Part shown: in pieces, positions 63,401 to 64,000 of the stretch
Layout: each line of letters begins with the position of its first letter
Position numbering within the stretch: the stretch's first letter is position 1
Assembly (NCBI GenBank): GCA_018701215.1
Contig: JABIWH010000012.1
Span: forward strand, 16,554-80,553
Direction: 5' to 3'
Origin: Rhodospirillaceae bacterium
GTDB taxonomy: Bacteria > Pseudomonadota > Alphaproteobacteria > GCA-2731375
Length of the DNA stretch: 64,000 nt
Program-made: the position numbers and the translations under genes
Notes under the pieces: generated by a model
What the model saw: the letters and a program-made list of their open reading frames with translations, nothing else
Databases searched by the model: none
Told to the model about the DNA's origin: nothing

Positions 63401-63517
63401 TAGAGCGCATTCGAAGAAAATGCGCTCAGACTCTTAAGAATCGAACAATTGAACCAATTACTTACGTCGCGCCAAATAAGCTACGGTGGCGACTCCGATT
63501 AATTGAAAATTGTTCCA
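63401..63517 (-). repeat. Intergenic repeat, copy D (inverted, with 18-bp insert)
   Basis: Read on the minus strand it nearly matches copy A: ACAATTTTCAATTAATCGG, AGTCGC, CGCGACGTAAGTAATTGG, TTCAATTG, TTCTTAAGAGTCTGAGCGC and the end hairpin GCGCATT / AATGCGC. About 18 extra bases (ACCGTAGCTTATTTGGCG region) sit in the centre. It is 5' of the cold-shock gene and 3' of the Sel1 gene. Confidence 0.8.
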
Positions 63518-63550
63518 ACATTTCACCGGCCCTGCGTTCAGCCTGCAATT

Positions 63551-64000
63551 TTATTTCCGTCGCGAGCTCATGATCCCCAAATGTATCTGGGCAAGCGGAT
63601 TGCCCTGTTCGGCGGCTGCCCGGAATAGCCTTGCCGCGACATCATGATCTTGCGCCACGCCCCGGCCTTCCTGATACATCAGGCCAAGGTTAACCTGAGC
63701 TTCAGCGTACCCTTGCTCTGCCGCTTTGCTGTACCACCGCGCGGCTTCTGTTGCGTCCTGCTCCACGCCCCGGCCTTCATCATACATCGAGCCCAAGCAG
63801 AATTGTGAACGGCTGGCACCTTGATCCGCAGCACGGCGGAATAGTTCCATTGCCTTCGCCGGATCTTCCACCACTCCTAGGCCTCGAAGATACATATCGC
63901 CCAAGTTATGCAGTGATGGCCTAAAGTCCTGGTCGGCCGCCATCTGAAACCACTTGGCGGCTTCTCCGTGGTCCTGCTCGACGCCATCGCCCTCATCGTA
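63551..64000 (-). CDS. Sel1-repeat (TPR-like) protein, partial
   Basis: 150 C-terminal residues, frame open through the right edge, so the start lies outside the window. At least four Sel1 repeats of 36 residues are visible (LGDMYLRGLGVVEDPAKAME; LGSMYDEGRGVEQDATEAAR; LGLMYQEGRGVAQDHDVAAR). Such solenoids mediate protein-protein contacts and are common in envelope or signalling proteins. Function cannot be stated. Confidence 0.88.
   Translation of the reverse strand, partial: YDEGDGVEQDHGEAAKWFQMAADQDFRPSLHNLGDMYLRGLGVVEDPAKAMELFRRAADQGASRSQFCLGSMYDEGRGVEQDATEAARWYSKAAEQGYAEAQVNLGLMYQEGRGVAQDHDVAARLFRAAAEQGNPLAQIHLGIMSSRRK

Overview
The window looks like chromosomal DNA of an alphaproteobacterium, most likely of Rhodospirillales type. 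The grounds are high apparent GC, alphaproteobacterial AddAB helicase-nucleases, a TIGR02300 (FYDLN acidic) protein, a DUF1127 protein, a GcvA-like LysR regulator, and the block addB-addA-trxA / folC-accD-trpA-trpB-trpF / lapA-ihfB-sppA-rpsA-cmk-aroA, whose order I recognise from alphaproteobacterial genomes. No phage, IS element or CRISPR array was seen.

Layout. 1-6.7 kb: a catabolic module on two divergent arms. On the minus strand are a partial UbiD-family decarboxylase, a DUF35 OB-fold protein and a thiolase-fold protein. On the plus strand are a molybdopterin oxidoreductase and a four-cluster ferredoxin fused to a DmsC-like membrane anchor. 6.7-8.4 kb: a visibly AT-richer insert with a membrane-anchored hypothetical and a PD-(D/E)xK-type nuclease-like protein, possibly defence related. 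8.7-25.5 kb: signalling, transport and metabolism. This includes a response regulator with a degenerate Hpt domain, MFS, alpha/beta hydrolase, asd, LysR, DUF1127, an outer-membrane barrel, enoyl-CoA hydratase, a ZnuA-like protein, a sulfotransferase-like/aminotransferase pair, flavin reductase, SDR, GNAT, a soluble MCP with a separate PAS protein, an AT-rich gap and a SARP/TPR regulator. 25.7-26.4 kb: an ArsM-like methyltransferase interrupted by an in-frame TGA exactly where relatives carry Cys, which is a candidate selenoprotein. 26.5-42 kb: acyl-CoA and redox metabolism, with a TauD-like dioxygenase, GlcD-like oxidase, aldo/keto reductase, idi, three paralogous acyl-CoA dehydrogenases, an EamA transporter, an NMO-like flavoprotein, a second thiolase/DUF35 pair, a class III aminotransferase, a Cys-rich exported repeat protein and an SDR. 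42-61.7 kb: housekeeping genes for cell wall, recombination, folate, fatty acid, tryptophan, translation and aromatic precursor synthesis. 61.9-64 kb: tRNA-Ala(GGC), a small hypothetical, an FMN reductase, a cold-shock protein and a partial Sel1-repeat protein.

How the genes work together. The two thiolase/DUF35 pairs, three acyl-CoA dehydrogenases, enoyl-CoA hydratase, SDRs and the cytoplasm-facing molybdenum enzyme suggest breakdown of branched, aromatic or isoprenoid acyl-CoA compounds; this is inference. The 43-61 kb block contains several tightly coupled operons with ATGA or GTGA overlaps and short spacers.

Most notable observations are the in-frame TGA in the methyltransferase (26276-26278); a roughly 100-bp intergenic repeat present four times (9.7, 40.3, 40.7 and 63.4 kb), previously unnamed as far as I know; a 134-bp nested palindrome (55118-55251); and the secreted CNPCAAKK-repeat protein.
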